Below are positions 42,722-51,838 of a DNA stretch of 59,271 nt, in pieces. The stretch is from the NCBI GenBank assembly GCA_009377605.1, contig WHTT01000039.1, forward strand, positions 1 to 59,271. Direction: 5' to 3'. The first letter of the stretch is position 1, and the number at the start of each line of letters is the position of its first letter. Made by a program: the position numbers and the translations under genes. The stretch is from Luteitalea sp. GTDB taxonomy: Bacteria; Acidobacteriota; Vicinamibacteria; Vicinamibacterales; Vicinamibacteraceae. The notes below the pieces were generated by a model. The model was not told the DNA's origin. It did no database searches and saw only the letters and a program-made list of their open reading frames with translations.

Positions 42722-42887
42722 GTGAGGCGGTGAAAGGGTGACAGGGTGAGGGGGTGACAGAGTGACAGGGTGAAGGGGTCACAAGGTAACACGGTGAAAG
42801 GGTGAAGGGCGGCGGTGACTTGGGCGACCGCACCCCGTTCCTCCGTTGGTCACCTTGTCACCCGGTCACCCCATCATCCCCTCACCC
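42722..42887. repeat. inverted word tract between regulator and kinase genes
   Basis: A left half (42722-42803) made of GGTGACAGGGTGA-type words is followed by a right half (42847-42887) made of the inverse TCACCTTGTCACCCGG. The word family is the same as at 9858-10038. The kinase start lies 30 bp beyond the tract. Confidence 0.75.
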
Positions 42888-42917
42888 CGCGCCCTGCCAC
42901 TCCTGATCGAACTACCC

Positions 42918-44786
42918 GTGAAGCGTATGCGGCTCGGCCTCAAGACGAAGCAGGTGCTGGGTGTCACGTTCGTGGTGGGCGTGGCGGTCTGCATCTTGAG
43001 CCTGATCAATCTCGTCACACTTGCGCGCGTCAGCCTGGAAGAGGCCAAGGCGCGCAACGAGATGCTCGCCTCGTTCATCTTGCAGCGCGTTATCGCGGTG
43101 GTGAGCAGTCCCCAGCAGGCCCTCGCGCAGCTCCGCGCGGATCCGGTGGTGCGGGATCTCCTGGACGCCACCAGCGCCTACGAGAGGAACGTCAGCTACG
43201 CCGCCATTGTCGACGCGAAGAACGTCGTCGTTATTTACAGCCCCGAGGGGGAGGGGAACCTGGAAAGTCAGGTGCTGGAGCCGCAGTCCAGCATCGATGA
43301 GCTCCTGCAAAGTGGCGTGTTCAGCCGCCTTCGTGCCCTGCTTTCGGACCGCCCATTCGAGGTTCAGCAAACCATTATTCTCAGGTCGACGCGCGAGACG
43401 TTCGTCGTCATTCGCATCGGCATTTCCATGTTGCTCATCTGGCAGTACCTCATGGAGCAGCTGATGCCGGTGCTCTGGACGTCGCTCACCGCTCTGATCG
43501 TGGCGGTGATCGTGTCGCTGGTCCTTTCGAACTGGATACTCCGGCCGATCCACATCCTCAAGGGAGGACTCGCGCGGTTGGGCAAGGGCGAGGAGGGGGT
43601 CAAGCTCGATCTGCCGCCTGGCGATGAGTTCGCTGATCTCGGCAGCTCCTTCAATACCCTCAGCGCCGAGCTGTCGGCGGTCCGTGCCAAGCTCGCGGGC
43701 CACGCAACGGGCGTCGAGTCTGCCGTCGATCAGCTCGAGGATGCCGTCGCCGTCTTGAACACCAACGGCGAGCTGGTGTTTGCCAACACGGCGTTTCGCG
43801 GCACCGTGCCGGGCCTCGCCGACACCGCGGAAGGGGCAGCGCTCGGTGACGATTTCCCGTACCGACGGCTCGTGGCGCGCGTGCTCGAGACCGGCGAGTC
43901 GCTTGGCCCCTTGGCGATCGATGTGTCTGCCCCAGACGGCACGGTCGAACAATCGGTCACGGCGCACCCACTGAGCGAGGCCACGGGGCGGCCCATGGGT
44001 GTGATGGTCGTGGCGCGCAACCTGAGCTATCTGCATCACGTCGAGAGCACGCTGAGCTATTCACGGAAGCTGGCGGCGCTCAACCGGCTGCTCGCAGGGG
44101 TCGCCCACGAGGTGAAGAATCCCCTGAACGCGATGACCATCCATCTCGAGCTCCTCAAACAAAAGCTGCGCGCCAGCGGCGACGGCGGCGCCGGGCCGCC
44201 CACCATCGACGCGCCGCCAGTGATGCCGCATGCGTCCATCATCGGCGCGGAGATCCGCCGGCTCGACGAAGTGGTGCAGGGCTTCTTGAAGTTCAGCCGG
44301 CCGGAGGAGCTCCTGCTCCAACCGGTCGAGGTGTACGGACTGCTCCAAGAGGTGAGGGAGGTGATGGCGCCTCAGGCGCAGGCAGCCGGCGTGACGATTG
44401 TGAACGAGTGTCAGCCCAGCGTGCCAAAGGTGAGCGGCGACCGCAGCATGCTGCGGCAGGCATTTCTCAACCTGGCGTTGAACGCGTGCCAGGCCATGCC
44501 ACACGGAGGTGTGCTGCGCTTTGCCGCCGGCGCCGACGGCTCCCGCTTCGTGGTCGTCGAAGTGGCAGATACGGGTGTTGGCATCGACCCGGAGCACATG
44601 GAGAAGCTGTTCGATCTGTACTTTTCGACCAAGGACAAGGGCAGCGGGCTCGGTTTGTCGATGGTCTATCGGACCGTGCATCTCCACGATGGCAGTATCG
44701 AAGTAGAATCAGTACCAGGCTCAGGGGCGACGTTTCGGTTGCGCCTGCCTCGTGCCGAGGTCCCGGCCCCACGCCGCGTCGCGTAG
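42918..44786 (+). CDS. membrane sensor histidine kinase with HAMP and PAS domains
   Basis: The 622-residue protein has a first membrane helix (about 12-34), an extracytoplasmic sensor (about 35-180), a second helix (about 182-206; LTALIVAVIVSLVLSNWIL), HAMP (about 205-262), PAS (about 270-390; VDQLEDAVAVLNTNGELVFAN), HisKA with the phosphorylated His in LLAGVAHEVKNPLNAM, and HATPase_c (NLALNACQAM, DTGVGIDPEHMEKLF, GSGLGLSMVY). GTG at 42918 is chosen; in-frame codons further up lie in the repeat tract. It presumably phosphorylates the sigma-54 regulator encoded just upstream. Confidence 0.92.
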   Translation: MKRMRLGLKTKQVLGVTFVVGVAVCILSLINLVTLARVSLEEAKARNEMLASFILQRVIAVVSSPQQALAQLRADPVVRDLLDATSAYERNVSYAAIVDAKNVVVIYSPEGEGNLESQVLEPQSSIDELLQSGVFSRLRALLSDRPFEVQQTIILRSTRETFVVIRIGISMLLIWQYLMEQLMPVLWTSLTALIVAVIVSLVLSNWILRPIHILKGGLARLGKGEEGVKLDLPPGDEFADLGSSFNTLSAELSAVRAKLAGHATGVESAVDQLEDAVAVLNTNGELVFANTAFRGTVPGLADTAEGAALGDDFPYRRLVARVLETGESLGPLAIDVSAPDGTVEQSVTAHPLSEATGRPMGVMVVARNLSYLHHVESTLSYSRKLAALNRLLAGVAHEVKNPLNAMTIHLELLKQKLRASGDGGAGPPTIDAPPVMPHASIIGAEIRRLDEVVQGFLKFSRPEELLLQPVEVYGLLQEVREVMAPQAQAAGVTIVNECQPSVPKVSGDRSMLRQAFLNLALNACQAMPHGGVLRFAAGADGSRFVVVEVADTGVGIDPEHMEKLFDLYFSTKDKGSGLGLSMVYRTVHLHDGSIEVESVPGSGATFRLRLPRAEVPAPRRVA

Positions 44787-44798
44787 AATTAGCACCAC

Positions 44799-44823
44799 GG
44801 CGCGCTCGGCGAACGCGCCCTAC
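44799..44823 (-). repeat. REP-like hairpin with GTAG foot
   Basis: GGCGCG-nine nt-CGCGCC (44799-44819) is followed at once by CTAC (44820-44823); on the minus strand this is GTAG plus hairpin. It lies in the 93-bp gap between the kinase and lipoprotein genes. A second weak stem (AGGGA ... TCCCT) follows. Confidence 0.55.
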
Positions 44824-44879
44824 CAGAGGACCAAGGTAGGGAGGGCTCGCCGGGGCGTCCCTCCTCAAGGCGGTCATTG

Positions 44880-45500
44880 ATGCCTGCAAGAATCCTCCGC
44901 GCGTGTGCGCTCGGTGTCCTGCTCGGAGGTGGCGTCTTGCTCGGCGCCGGTTGCGCGACGCGCAGCCGGGCGGAGACGCGGGCGCCCGTTGCGGAGCCGC
45001 TGCGCGTTCCCAACGTGCCTCCCCGGGTCATCGCCGGCCCGCCAGAACCGGAAGCGAGCCTCCCCACCGACACGATCGACGTGACCGCGACCGAGGCCCC
45101 ACCGGCGACAGAGACGGCGTCGACACGGAAGCCGCAGCCAAAAAGCGAGCGCAACACTGCGGCCGCCAAGCCGCCCGCGACGCCGCCGGGCCCCACGGAA
45201 GCTGCCACCGAGACCAAGCCTGAAGGCGAGTCGATCCTCAGTACGCCCGAAACCGTGAACGACAAAGAGATGGAACGCAAGATTCGGGAGACCATGCGGC
45301 GGGCGGGCACTCATCTCAAGAACCTCAATTTCGCGACGCTGAACGACAACGCGAAGAAGGACTACACGAACGCGCAAAGCTTTCTCCGTCAGGCGGAGAC
45401 TGCCCTGGCGAACCGAAATCTGTCCCTGGCGAGCGACCAGGCCGACAAGGCGGAGAAGCTGGCGCGCGGCCTGACGGAGCGATCCAGCGGTAGTGTGTAA
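44880..45500 (+). CDS. putative lipoprotein with C-terminal helical domain
   Basis: The 206-residue protein has a lipoprotein signal with lipobox LGAGC (C25), a long Pro/Thr/Ala/Glu-rich disordered region (about 28-120) and a C-terminal helical hairpin (about 125-200; MERKIRETMRRAGTHLKNLNFATLNDNAKKDYTNAQSFLRQAETALANRNLSLASDQADKAEKLA) that resembles a single TPR-like or coiled-coil unit. It follows the kinase gene in the same orientation. I do not recognise a family; a stalk-borne envelope role is a guess. Confidence 0.75.
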   Translation: MPARILRACALGVLLGGGVLLGAGCATRSRAETRAPVAEPLRVPNVPPRVIAGPPEPEASLPTDTIDVTATEAPPATETASTRKPQPKSERNTAAAKPPATPPGPTEAATETKPEGESILSTPETVNDKEMERKIRETMRRAGTHLKNLNFATLNDNAKKDYTNAQSFLRQAETALANRNLSLASDQADKAEKLARGLTERSSGSV

Positions 45501-45650
45501 GAGCTACGTAGCGCCTGCATACGTTGCACACACCCGGTCTGGAGGCGAGGCAGGTCCATCGAGACCAGCTGAGGCAATTTTGGCTGATTTTGGCTTCGAT
45601 TCTTCAATTTCAGCGCACAGCTCGGTTTGGTACCGACCTTGCAATAGCTA

Positions 45651-45683
45651 GTAGCGTCCCCACGCTTCGCCTCGGCGAAGCGT
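45651..45683 (+). repeat. REP-like hairpin preceded by GTAG
   Basis: ACGCTTCGCC-TC-GGCGAAGCGT (45662-45683) is a perfect 10-bp stem with GTAG at 45651-45654, seven bases upstream. It lies in the gene-free 45501-46007 interval. Confidence 0.5.
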
Positions 45684-45722
45684 AAGTATCTCCCTCAGAA
45701 TAAGTCCCCGAATGAATCCCCA

Positions 45723-45750
45723 GGGGAACGGCCCTCTCGGGCCGTTCCCC
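45723..45750. terminator. strong GC hairpin, possible terminator
   Basis: The sequence forms a perfect 12-bp stem (GGGGAACGGCCC) with loop TCTC. No T-run follows on either strand, so it may be a repeat element or a factor-dependent stop rather than an intrinsic terminator. It separates the lipoprotein gene from the nrdJ promoter; the interval otherwise has no gene. Confidence 0.45.
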
Positions 45751-45856
45751 TCGTCCCCCTGCCCCCTTGATTCCTGAGTCCCGACTCCTGATTCCAAGAA
45801 ACCCCTGATCTTGGGGCCGACACCGCACCTCAGCACCAGATGTGGTAGATACCCGC

Positions 45857-45885
45857 TTGACAACCAGGTAACCTGGCGCCATAGT
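45857..45885 (+). promoter_or_regulatory. nrdJ promoter with palindromic operator in the spacer
   Basis: A consensus -35 TTGACA (45857-45862) is followed 17 nt later by CATAGT (45880-45885). The spacer contains the perfect palindrome CCAGGT-A-ACCTGG (45864-45876), ideally placed for a repressor or MerR-type activator. A leader of about 115 nt would precede the start at 46008. I see no B12-box (GCCACTG-type) sequence, so a cobalamin riboswitch is not supported. Confidence 0.55.
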
Positions 45886-46007
45886 GGTCTCCCGAATCGC
45901 ACACTCGACCGTCGCCTTCCGGCGTGCCTCCCAGCGTCGACGGCGGGCTTCGGTGGCGATTGGCTTACCGAAAGAAATCTGAACAAAACGGGGCGTTGGA
46001 GGGGGCC

Positions 46008-48845
46008 ATGGAACAAGGGGCTGTCCAGCAGGCCGATGTCGATCGAGACGTGCGCCGCCGGCGGCAAGCCGAGGTCCCGGGCACGCAAGCCGCGCCGGCG
46101 CCGGAGGCGCCGGTCGTCCCAGGACTCGCCTTCGAGCGCCGTTTCACCAGCGGTCGGCGCGACGCGTTCAAGGAGATCGAGTGGGAGCTGCGCACCGCGA
46201 TCATCGGGAACGAGAAGGGCGAGCACGTCTTCGAACAGCGCGACGTCGAGGTGCCGGCATTCTGGTCGCAACAGGCCACGAACATTGTTGCCTCGAAGTA
46301 CTTTCGGGGCTTGCTGGGAACACCAGAGCGCGAGCGGAGCGTCAAGCAGCTCATTGGCCGTGTCGTCGACACGATTACGGCATGGGGGCGAAAGCAGCAG
46401 TATTTCGCCACCGATGAAGACCTGCAGGCGTTCAGCGGTGAGCTGAAGCATCTCCTCGTCTATCAGAAGGCGGCTTTCAACAGTCCGGTCTGGTTCAACG
46501 TCGGCATCGAGAAACAGCCGCAGTGTTCCGCCTGCTTCATCAACTCGGTCCAGGACACGATGGATTCCATCCTCACGCTCGCGCGGACCGAGGGGATGTT
46601 GTTCAAGTATGGCTCCGGCACGGGGAGCAACCTCTCGCCCCTGCGCTCGTCGCGCGAGCCGCTCGCGGGCGGCGGCACCGCATCCGGTCCCGTCTCGTTC
46701 ATGAAAGGGTTCGACGCGTTTGCCGGCGTGATCAAGTCTGGCGGCAAGACGCGGCGCGCCGCGAAGATGGTCATCCTGAACGCCGATCATCCAGATGTGC
46801 TGGACTTCATCACGTGCAAGGTCGACGAAGAGAGGAAGGCCTGGGCGCTCATCGACGCCGGTTACGACGGGTCGTTCACCGGCCCGGCGTACACATCAGT
46901 CTTCTTCCAGAACTCGAACAACAGCGTGCGAGTGACCGACGACTTCATGCGGTCGGTGCTGGACAATGGTTCCTGGCAGACGCGTGCCGTGACCGACGGC
47001 GAGATCATGGATACGTATCGCGCGCGTGAGCTCATGCACCTGATTGCCGACGCGACGTGGGTGTGCGGCGATCCGGGCATGCAGTTCGATACGACGGTCA
47101 ACGAGTGGCATACCTGTCCAGCGGAAGCGCGCATCAACGCGAGCAATCCCTGCTCGGAGTACATGTTTCTCGATGATTCGGCGTGCAACCTCGCATCACT
47201 GAACCTGATGAAGTTCGTGGGCGGCGATGGAGAGCTGGACGTCGACGGCTTTCGGCATGCAGTGCGGACCGTCATTACCGCGCAAGAGATCCTGGTCGAC
47301 AATGCCAGCTACCCGACGAAGGCGATCGGGAGGAACAGTCAAGACTACCGACCGCTTGGCTTGGGCTACGCGAACCTCGGCGCGTTGTTGATGGCGCGCG
47401 GCCTCCCGTACGACAGCGACGTCGGCCGCGGCTACGCGGCCGCAATTACGGCGCTGATGACCGGCGAAGCCTATGCGCAGTCGGCGCGCATCGCACGTGA
47501 CCACGGCGGGCCGTTCACCGGGTATCAGAAGAACCGTGAGCCCTTTCTCAGGGTCATGCACAAGCACCGCGCGGCGCTCGGCGATGTCGAGCAGTGTCAT
47601 GTGCCGCCCGATCTCTTCGACACGGCCACACGGTCGTGGGACGAGGCGATTCAGATCGGCGAGGAATTCGGATTTCGCAACGCGCAAGCCACGGTGCTCG
47701 CGCCGACCGGGACCATTGGCTTCATGATGGATTGCGACACGACCGGCGTCGAGCCGGACATCGCGCTCGTCAAGTACAAGAAGCTCGTCGGCGGTGGGGT
47801 GATGAAGATCGTCAACACCACCGTGCCCATGGCGCTCGCGCGGCTCGGCCACACCACGTCGCAGATCAAGGACATCGTGGGTTACATCGACGAGCGCGAG
47901 ACCATCGAGGGAGCGCCGCACCTCAGCGAGGACAAGATCGCCGTGTTCGACTGCGCGTTCAAGGCGCGCAACGGAGAGCGCTCCATTCAGTATCTCGGCC
48001 ATATCCGGATGATTGGCGCGACGCAGCCGTTCATCTCCGGTGCGATCTCCAAGACGATCAACGTGCCGAAGGAAGCCACGGTCGACGAGATCGAGCGTGC
48101 GTACATCGAGGCATGGCGCCTGGGGTGCAAGGCCGTGTCGATCTATCGTGACGGCAGCAAGCGGACGCAGCCGCTGAACACCTCGGCCGAGGAGCGCGCT
48201 CCCGCGGCGCGGCCGGTGCGCCGCAAGCTGCCCGACGAGCGCCACTCCATCACCCACAAGTTCGATATTGCCGGCCACGAAGGCTACATCACGGCTGGCC
48301 TCTACGAGGACGGTACGCCGGGCGAGATCTTCCTGGTCATGGCGAAGGAGGGGTCGACCATTTCCGGCTTTGCCGACGCCTTTGCGCAGGCCATTTCGTA
48401 CGCCCTCCAGTACGGGGTGCCACTTCAGGTGCTCGTCGACAAGTTCAGCCATGTCCGCTTCGAGCCGGCCGGCATGACCAAGAACCCTCAAGTGCGGATC
48501 GCGAAGTCAATCGTGGACTATGTGTTCCGGTGGATCGCAGCCAAGTTCCTCTCACCCGAAGAGAGGTTCCGCGTGGGGGTCAACGGCGTCGAACCGACGC
48601 GCCAAGATCCGCCGGCGCCCACCGCGGAGCGCGTGGCTGATGCTGCTGCGCCTGCTTTCCACGTCGTCAGCGCAGGCAACGGGAGCACCAACGGCAGCTC
48701 CACGAACGGTGTAGGCCGAGCCGTCTACGCCACTATCCAGTCCCAGGAGGACGCACCGCCCTGCCCGTCGTGCGGCTCAATCATGATCCGCGGCGGTGCG
48801 TGCTACAAGTGCGCCAATTGCGGCACCACCAGCGGGTGCGCCTGA
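46008..48845 (+). CDS. nrdJ: adenosylcobalamin-dependent (class II) ribonucleoside-diphosphate reductase
   Basis: The 945-residue protein makes deoxyribonucleotides using a B12-derived radical, with or without oxygen. It shows the class II blocks AFNSPVWFNVGIE, QCSACFINSVQD (active-site Cys), GSGTGSNLSPLRSS, NPCSEYMFLDDSACNLASLNL (radical Cys region), APTGTIGFMMDCDTTGVEPD and KTINVPKEATVDEI. A C-terminal TSCPD-like domain (HKFDIAGHEGYITAGLYEDGTPGEIFLVMAKEGST) and a Cys-rich tail (CPSCGSIMIRGGACYKCANCG) complete it, as in NrdJ enzymes that re-reduce through a zinc-ribbon end. The ATG at 46008 has GGAGG just upstream. A strong terminator follows. Confidence 0.95.
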   Translation: MEQGAVQQADVDRDVRRRRQAEVPGTQAAPAPEAPVVPGLAFERRFTSGRRDAFKEIEWELRTAIIGNEKGEHVFEQRDVEVPAFWSQQATNIVASKYFRGLLGTPERERSVKQLIGRVVDTITAWGRKQQYFATDEDLQAFSGELKHLLVYQKAAFNSPVWFNVGIEKQPQCSACFINSVQDTMDSILTLARTEGMLFKYGSGTGSNLSPLRSSREPLAGGGTASGPVSFMKGFDAFAGVIKSGGKTRRAAKMVILNADHPDVLDFITCKVDEERKAWALIDAGYDGSFTGPAYTSVFFQNSNNSVRVTDDFMRSVLDNGSWQTRAVTDGEIMDTYRARELMHLIADATWVCGDPGMQFDTTVNEWHTCPAEARINASNPCSEYMFLDDSACNLASLNLMKFVGGDGELDVDGFRHAVRTVITAQEILVDNASYPTKAIGRNSQDYRPLGLGYANLGALLMARGLPYDSDVGRGYAAAITALMTGEAYAQSARIARDHGGPFTGYQKNREPFLRVMHKHRAALGDVEQCHVPPDLFDTATRSWDEAIQIGEEFGFRNAQATVLAPTGTIGFMMDCDTTGVEPDIALVKYKKLVGGGVMKIVNTTVPMALARLGHTTSQIKDIVGYIDERETIEGAPHLSEDKIAVFDCAFKARNGERSIQYLGHIRMIGATQPFISGAISKTINVPKEATVDEIERAYIEAWRLGCKAVSIYRDGSKRTQPLNTSAEERAPAARPVRRKLPDERHSITHKFDIAGHEGYITAGLYEDGTPGEIFLVMAKEGSTISGFADAFAQAISYALQYGVPLQVLVDKFSHVRFEPAGMTKNPQVRIAKSIVDYVFRWIAAKFLSPEERFRVGVNGVEPTRQDPPAPTAERVADAAAPAFHVVSAGNGSTNGSSTNGVGRAVYATIQSQEDAPPCPSCGSIMIRGGACYKCANCGTTSGCA

Positions 48846-48854
48846 CCGGTCTGA

Positions 48855-48877
48855 GGCGGGGCTAACGCCCGCCCTAC
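48855..48877 (-). repeat. REP-like hairpin with GTAG foot
   Basis: GGCGGG ... CCCGCC (48855-48873) is followed at once by CTAC (48874-48877), that is GTAG plus hairpin on the minus strand. It lies between the nrdJ stop and its terminator. Confidence 0.55.
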
Positions 48878-48884
48878 GAAAAAG

Positions 48885-48932
48885 GAACCGGGTACCTTTT
48901 CGCGCCCGAAAAGGTACCCGGTTCTTTTTTTT
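48885..48932 (+). terminator. intrinsic terminator of nrdJ
   Basis: A perfect 18-bp stem (arms 48885-48902 and 48907-48924, containing CCGGGTACC) with loop CGCC is followed by eight Ts (48925-48932). A-rich sequence before the left arm means it could also stop transcription from the other side. Confidence 0.92.
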
Positions 48933-48955
48933 GCGGAATCGCGACCAGAACGGTG

Positions 48956-48970
48956 TTGCGTATGGCGCAA
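48956..48970. promoter_or_regulatory. inverted-repeat operator upstream of the muconolactone-isomerase-like gene
   Basis: TTGCG-TATGG-CGCAA, followed by TAAATTGTGCA, lies 82 bp upstream of the ATG at 49052. It differs in one base of 15 from the site at 57801-57815, and the flanking bases also align, so the same regulator probably binds both. Confidence 0.6.
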
Positions 48971-49051
48971 TAAATTGTGCATGATGGGGTCAGTCGCTAT
49001 ATCAGCCGGTCGAATTGGACTCGAGACCGACCCAGAGGAGGACAAGAGAGC

Positions 49052-49381
49052 ATGCAGTTCTTGACCTTAACCCGCCGTCAAACCGACAGTTTCGCTGGCG
49101 CCGAGTTCGCGGCGCGCATGGACGAGGAGGTCGAGCAGGCTCGTGCCCTCTATGGTCAAGGGTTCATTCGCCAAATCTGGCATCGCTGCGACGTCGAGGG
49201 GGCGTGCATCCTGATCGAAGCGGACTGTGAAGCAAACGTGCGGGAGAAGCTGAACACACTGCCCCTATTTCAAGCCGGCATGCTCGATGTGTCGATTATT
49301 CCTTTGAAGCCCTATGCGGGGTTCTCTGCGCAACGGGCGCCGGAACGGGTCGCTGCTACACGCCGAGTCTCGCGCGCCTGA
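49052..49381 (+). CDS. muconolactone-isomerase-like small protein
   Basis: The 109-residue protein, [45 protein letters not shown] and so on, has the ferredoxin-like pattern of muconolactone delta-isomerase and YciI-type proteins ([50 protein letters not shown]). GAGGAGG lies upstream of the ATG. Its 3' end overlaps the convergent E1 gene by 26 bp. Family members isomerise lactones or dienes or bind small metabolites; no substrate can be assigned. The upstream operator ties it to the adjacent catabolic cluster. Confidence 0.75.
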   Translation: MQFLTLTRRQTDSFAGAEFAARMDEEVEQARALYGQGFIRQIWHRCDVEGACILIEADCEANVREKLNTLPLFQAGMLDVSIIPLKPYAGFSAQRAPERVAATRRVSRA

Positions 49382-51815
49382 CCAATTCGCTGAGCGTCTG
49401 GTTGGTGGGGGGCTGGTGCCCTTCCAGTAGCAGAGCGCGCTCGTGAATGGCATCGAGCAGCCAGGACACCTGGGGAAAGAACAAGGCTTCGAGCTCAGCG
49501 GCGGGCGTGATCCAGTTCCTGGAGCCGATGACGATGGGGGGAGCATCCAGGTCATCGAAGCAGAGTTGGGTCAGCGTGGCCGCAACCGTCTGCATCACGC
49601 TGCCGCGCTCTACGGCATCGCACGCCAGGAGCACCTTGCCGGTCTTGCGAACCGACGCGATGAGCGGCGCGTAGTTCAGCGGATTGGCGGCTCGTAGGTC
49701 GACGATTTCTGCAGATTTCCCGAACCGCGCCTCGAGCTCGTCAGCCGTCTGGACGGCCGTATAGAGTGTTGGTCCAAGTGTGACAATCGTCAAATCCTTA
49801 CCGGGTCGCTTGACGGACGGCTCCGAAAGGTCGATCTCGTAGTAACCCTCCGGAACTCCACTGTCGACGAACCTCTCACCGACGTCGTAGAGCTTCTGGC
49901 TTTCGAAGAAGACAACCGGATCGGTGCCGGCAAGCGCGGCGTTCATCATGCCCTTGGCGTCGTAGGGCGTGACCGGATAGACGACCTTCAGGCCGGGAAT
50001 ATGATGCACGAGCGAGGTGAAGTCCTGCGAGTGCTGCGCACCGTACTTCGCCCCGACGGAGACGCGTAGCACCACCGGCATCTTCAGTTGGCCAGCGGAC
50101 ATGGCCTGCCACTTGGCGAGCTGGTTGAAGATCTCGTCGCCCGCACGACCCATGAAGTCCGCGTACATGAGCTCTGCCACCACCCGGCCGCCGGACAACG
50201 CGTAGCCAACGGCCGCGCCGACGATCGCCGCCTCGGAGATTGGTGTGTTGAAGAGCCGATGGTAAGGCAGCGCTTCGGTCAGACCGCGGTAGACGGCGAA
50301 CGCACCGCCCCAATCACGATTCTCCTCACCGAAGGCAATCATCGTCGGATCGATGGAGAAGCGGTGGAGCATGGCCTCGAAGATGGCGTCGCGGATGTTG
50401 TACGCCTTCATCTTGGGGACCGGCTTGCCCTCGTCGGTGGGCGTGCGCAGCTTGCCTCGAATCTGTTGCACTCGTGGATTGGCCGCGGGATCCTGCAGGA
50501 GCTCCGGCTCGCGGTCATCGAGCTTGTCGACGCGCTCATTCGAGAACATGACGGAGCCGACCAGCTCGGATCCCACCGTCACGCGCGGGCTGGTGTCGAG
50601 GTCGACCGCCAGGCGGAACGTGTCGCCGATAGCCGATTCGATGGATGCTCTGGCGGCGTCGAGCGTTTCCCGTGCGACGACCTGGTGTGCGATCAGCTTG
50701 TGCTGGAAGGCGCGCAGCGAGTCCGCCTCCTGCCAGCGCTCGATCTCCTCCTTGGAGCGGTAGCTCGAGGCATCAGAAGGTGAGTGGCCGCTGATCCGGT
50801 AGGTCACCGTGTCCAACAGCACTGGGCCCCGGCCTTCGAGAAGCACCTGCTTCTTGCGCCGGAACGCGTCGATCACCGAGAGCGGATCGTATCCATTGAT
50901 CCGCTCCGCGTGCATCTGGTCTGGATTGACGCCGGCGCCGATGCGCGCGATGTATTGCACGCCCATCGTCTCACCGAACGGCTGACCGCCCATTCCGTAG
51001 AAGTTGTTGATGCAATTGAAGATGATCGGCAGGCCGCCGCCCAGCGACGCTTCCCATAGATTGCGATACTGGTCCATCGCGGAGAAGGTGATGCCTTCCC
51101 AGACCGGGCCACAGCCGAAGGAAGAGTCGCCGATATTTGCCACGACGACGCCAGGTTTTCGATTCACCCTCTTGTAGAGAGCCGCGCCCGGCGCGATGGA
51201 TCCGGAGCCGCCGACGATGGCGTTGTTGGGATAGATGCCGAACGGTGCGAAGAAGGCGTGCATGGAGCCGCCCAGCCCGCGGTTGAAGCCGGTCTCACGC
51301 GCGAAGATCTCGCTGTACGCGCCGTAGATGAAGAAGCGAACCGCCAGCTCCTTGAGCGTTCCGTTGTGTCCCCTCTCGACCGGACGGAGCAGAGCGCCTT
51401 CCCGGTAGCTCTCCATGATTCTCAAGAGATCATCGTCGCCGAGCTGCCGGATTGCAGAGAACGCTTTGGCCAGAATCTCTCCATGGCTGCGATGCGAGCC
51501 AAAGATGTGGTCGTCGGGCGTCAACGAGAAGGCCATGCCGACGGCAGCCGCCTCCTGACCGATCGAGAGGTGGGCTGGTCCAGCATGGGTGTAGGAGACG
51601 CCCTTGTAGGTTCCCTTCGTCTTGATCTCGTTGAGCGCCGTCTCGAACTCCCGAATCCCGCACATGTCCTGCCAGATGGATACGAGGTCTTCCGCAGCAT
51701 AGCGCGCAAGATCTTCGTCTGCTGTCTCCTGGTAGGCGTTGACTGGAATATCGGAGAGCTGGATGGTCTCTCTGGCGAAGACCCGTTCCGGCTCGATGAT
51801 GAGCGACTTTGGCAT
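49356..51815 (-). CDS. fused alpha-beta E1 component of a 2-oxoacid (or acetoin) dehydrogenase
   Basis: The 819-residue protein joins an E1-alpha half (about 40-420; [21 protein letters not shown], thiamine-diphosphate motif [13 protein letters not shown] ... NN at 229-271, [13 protein letters not shown]) and an E1-beta half (about 475-800; [90 protein letters not shown]). It decarboxylates a 2-oxo acid or splits an acetoin-like compound and passes the acyl unit to lipoyl-E2, encoded 23 bp upstream in the operon. No E3 gene is in the window. Confidence 0.9.
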   Translation of the reverse strand: MPKSLIIEPERVFARETIQLSDIPVNAYQETADEDLARYAAEDLVSIWQDMCGIREFETALNEIKTKGTYKGVSYTHAGPAHLSIGQEAAAVGMAFSLTPDDHIFGSHRSHGEILAKAFSAIRQLGDDDLLRIMESYREGALLRPVERGHNGTLKELAVRFFIYGAYSEIFARETGFNRGLGGSMHAFFAPFGIYPNNAIVGGSGSIAPGAALYKRVNRKPGVVVANIGDSSFGCGPVWEGITFSAMDQYRNLWEASLGGGLPIIFNCINNFYGMGGQPFGETMGVQYIARIGAGVNPDQMHAERINGYDPLSVIDAFRRKKQVLLEGRGPVLLDTVTYRISGHSPSDASSYRSKEEIERWQEADSLRAFQHKLIAHQVVARETLDAARASIESAIGDTFRLAVDLDTSPRVTVGSELVGSVMFSNERVDKLDDREPELLQDPAANPRVQQIRGKLRTPTDEGKPVPKMKAYNIRDAIFEAMLHRFSIDPTMIAFGEENRDWGGAFAVYRGLTEALPYHRLFNTPISEAAIVGAAVGYALSGGRVVAELMYADFMGRAGDEIFNQLAKWQAMSAGQLKMPVVLRVSVGAKYGAQHSQDFTSLVHHIPGLKVVYPVTPYDAKGMMNAALAGTDPVVFFESQKLYDVGERFVDSGVPEGYYEIDLSEPSVKRPGKDLTIVTLGPTLYTAVQTADELEARFGKSAEIVDLRAANPLNYAPLIASVRKTGKVLLACDAVERGSVMQTVAATLTQLCFDDLDAPPIVIGSRNWITPAAELEALFFPQVSWLLDAIHERALLLEGHQPPTNQTLSELVRRARLGV

Positions 51816-51838
51816 GCGATCCTTTTATCCCTGGACCC

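Noticed and set aside
45723-45750. 12-bp hairpin considered as a full intrinsic terminator
   Set aside because: There is no T-run after the stem on either strand, so it is kept only as a low-confidence terminator.
45501-46007. Possible cobalamin riboswitch upstream of nrdJ
   Set aside because: No B12-box-like conserved strings were found by eye; only hairpins and a promoter are visible.
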